Below are positions 4,761 to 5,332 of a DNA stretch of 5,332 nt, piece after piece. Each line of letters begins with the position of its first letter. The stretch's first letter is position 1. The DNA lies in NCBI GenBank assembly GCA_031260865.1, contig JAISKQ010000082.1:1-5332 (forward strand), given 5' to 3'. The translations under genes and the position numbers were made by a program. The DNA is from Prevotella sp. (GTDB lineage: Bacteria; Bacteroidota; Bacteroidia; Bacteroidales; Dysgonomonadaceae). Below the pieces are notes generated by a model. That model ran no database searches, had not been told where the DNA came from, and was given only the letters and a program-made list of their open reading frames with translations.

Positions 4761-5279
4761 ATGATTATGGAAACAACAACCGTAAAACTCTATTCTTTCA
4801 CGTACAAAGAGGCTAAAACATATCTATTCGCCTTACTGTTTATCGTTGGAAATATAGCTCTTCCTCAGATTTGCCATTTGGTACCCGGAGGAGGTTTGAC
4901 ATGGCTACCAATCTACTTTTTCACATTAATAGCGGCATATAAATACGGGCTGCGTGTAGGATTGCTTACAGCTATCCTTTCACCGTTGGTTAACAACCTA
5001 CTGTTCGGAATGCCGGCTATAGATATATTACCTGCTATACTTATCAAATCCACTCTTTTGGCAGGAGCCGCCGCTTACGCCGCTCACCGCCTTCAGAAGA
5101 TTTCTTTGTTAGGTATTATCGCCGCCGTGTTAGCTTACCAAGTAATAGGCACACTTATCGAATGGGCAATAGTAAGGGATTTTATTGTCGCTATACAAGA
5201 CTTCCGTATCGGAATTCCGGGAATGCTGGTTCAGATATTCGGAGGATATGCTTTATTGAAGGCTATTGCTAAAATATAA
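4761..5279 (+). CDS. Membrane protein resembling an ECF transporter S component
   Basis: 172 residues, almost all membrane-embedded. About six hydrophobic helices can be placed at roughly 20-38, 47-63, 65-82, 86-108, 114-137 and 150-170, the size and topology of the substrate-binding S subunit of energy-coupling-factor vitamin transporters. The segments PGGGLTWLPIYFFTLIAAYK (42-61) and the following GLRVGLLTAILSPLVNNLLF (63-82) match my memory of Bacteroidetes proteins annotated as ECF S component. S components need a shared EcfT membrane subunit and EcfA ATPases for transport; none is encoded in this window, so it would rely on genes elsewhere or work alone. The substrate cannot be read from the sequence. 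A second ATG at 4767 is an alternative start. The next ORF begins 9 bp after the stop, so the two are likely co-transcribed and the neighbour may use the imported compound. Confidence 0.7.
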   Translation: MIMETTTVKLYSFTYKEAKTYLFALLFIVGNIALPQICHLVPGGGLTWLPIYFFTLIAAYKYGLRVGLLTAILSPLVNNLLFGMPAIDILPAILIKSTLLAGAAAYAAHRLQKISLLGIIAAVLAYQVIGTLIEWAIVRDFIVAIQDFRIGIPGMLVQIFGGYALLKAIAKI

Positions 5280-5288
5280 TTCAGAAAA

Positions 5289-5332
5289 ATGTCTGAAAAT
5301 AAAACATTTGCGGAAGTGCTCGAACGCTTCCG
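5289..5332 (+). CDS. Start of an unidentified gene, cut by the window end
   Basis: ATG at 5289, 9 bp after the stop of the S-component gene, opens a frame reading MSENKTFAEVLERF to the window edge with no stop. It has no signal peptide, so a cytoplasmic protein is likely. Fourteen residues are too few to name a family. Close spacing suggests one operon with the membrane protein, so an enzyme that processes the imported substrate is a reasonable but unproven guess. Confidence 0.55.
   Translation, partial: MSENKTFAEVLERF

Overview
The window looks like a stretch of a Bacteroidota chromosome, most likely Bacteroidales. The evidence is: several TAnnTTTG-type -7 promoter boxes (TATCTTTG at 1878, 2027 and 2601), A-rich start regions instead of Shine-Dalgarno sites, signal peptides and lipoboxes of the usual Bacteroidetes kind, and the flavodoxin + DUF2023 pair known from Bacteroides and Porphyromonas. 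Genus cannot be fixed from this sequence.

Layout. (1) 12-1599, minus strand: two exported proteins of no recognised family in a probable operon. A short lipoprotein comes first, followed 13 bp later by a periplasmic alanine/glutamine-rich helical (coiled-coil-like) protein. This block is visibly richer in G+C than the rest. (2) 1600-2054: a 455-bp non-coding stretch with the minus-strand promoter region, a C/G-rich palindrome, an orphan plus-strand promoter with a 15-codon ORF, and the promoter of the next gene. (3) 2055-2561, plus: a small lipoprotein of unknown role, possibly lipocalin-like. (4) 2577-3342: the rplU-rpmA (L21-L27) operon, with a textbook promoter, a structured 75-nt leader and a strong terminator. 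(5) 3401-4438: a flavodoxin/DUF2023 operon with its own promoter, an upstream inverted repeat and a terminator. (6) 4439-4760: an AT-rich non-coding stretch with an 18-bp perfect palindrome and a 21-codon hydrophobic ORF. (7) 4761 to the end: a six-helix membrane protein resembling ECF-transporter S components, followed after 9 bp by the first 14 codons of another gene cut by the window edge.

How the genes fit together: L21 and L27 are housekeeping 50S proteins and are the conserved anchor. The flavodoxin is a cytoplasmic one-electron carrier, and the tightly coupled DUF2023 protein presumably acts with it; in many bacteria flavodoxin replaces ferredoxin when iron is short. The S-component-like protein probably captures a small nutrient, and the gene behind it may act on the same compound. 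No mobile element, CRISPR array, tRNA, rRNA or phage gene is visible. The least explained parts are the exported pair at 12-1599, the flavodoxin-DUF2023 partnership, and the regulatory DNA at 1682-1747, 3401-3434 and 4491-4580.
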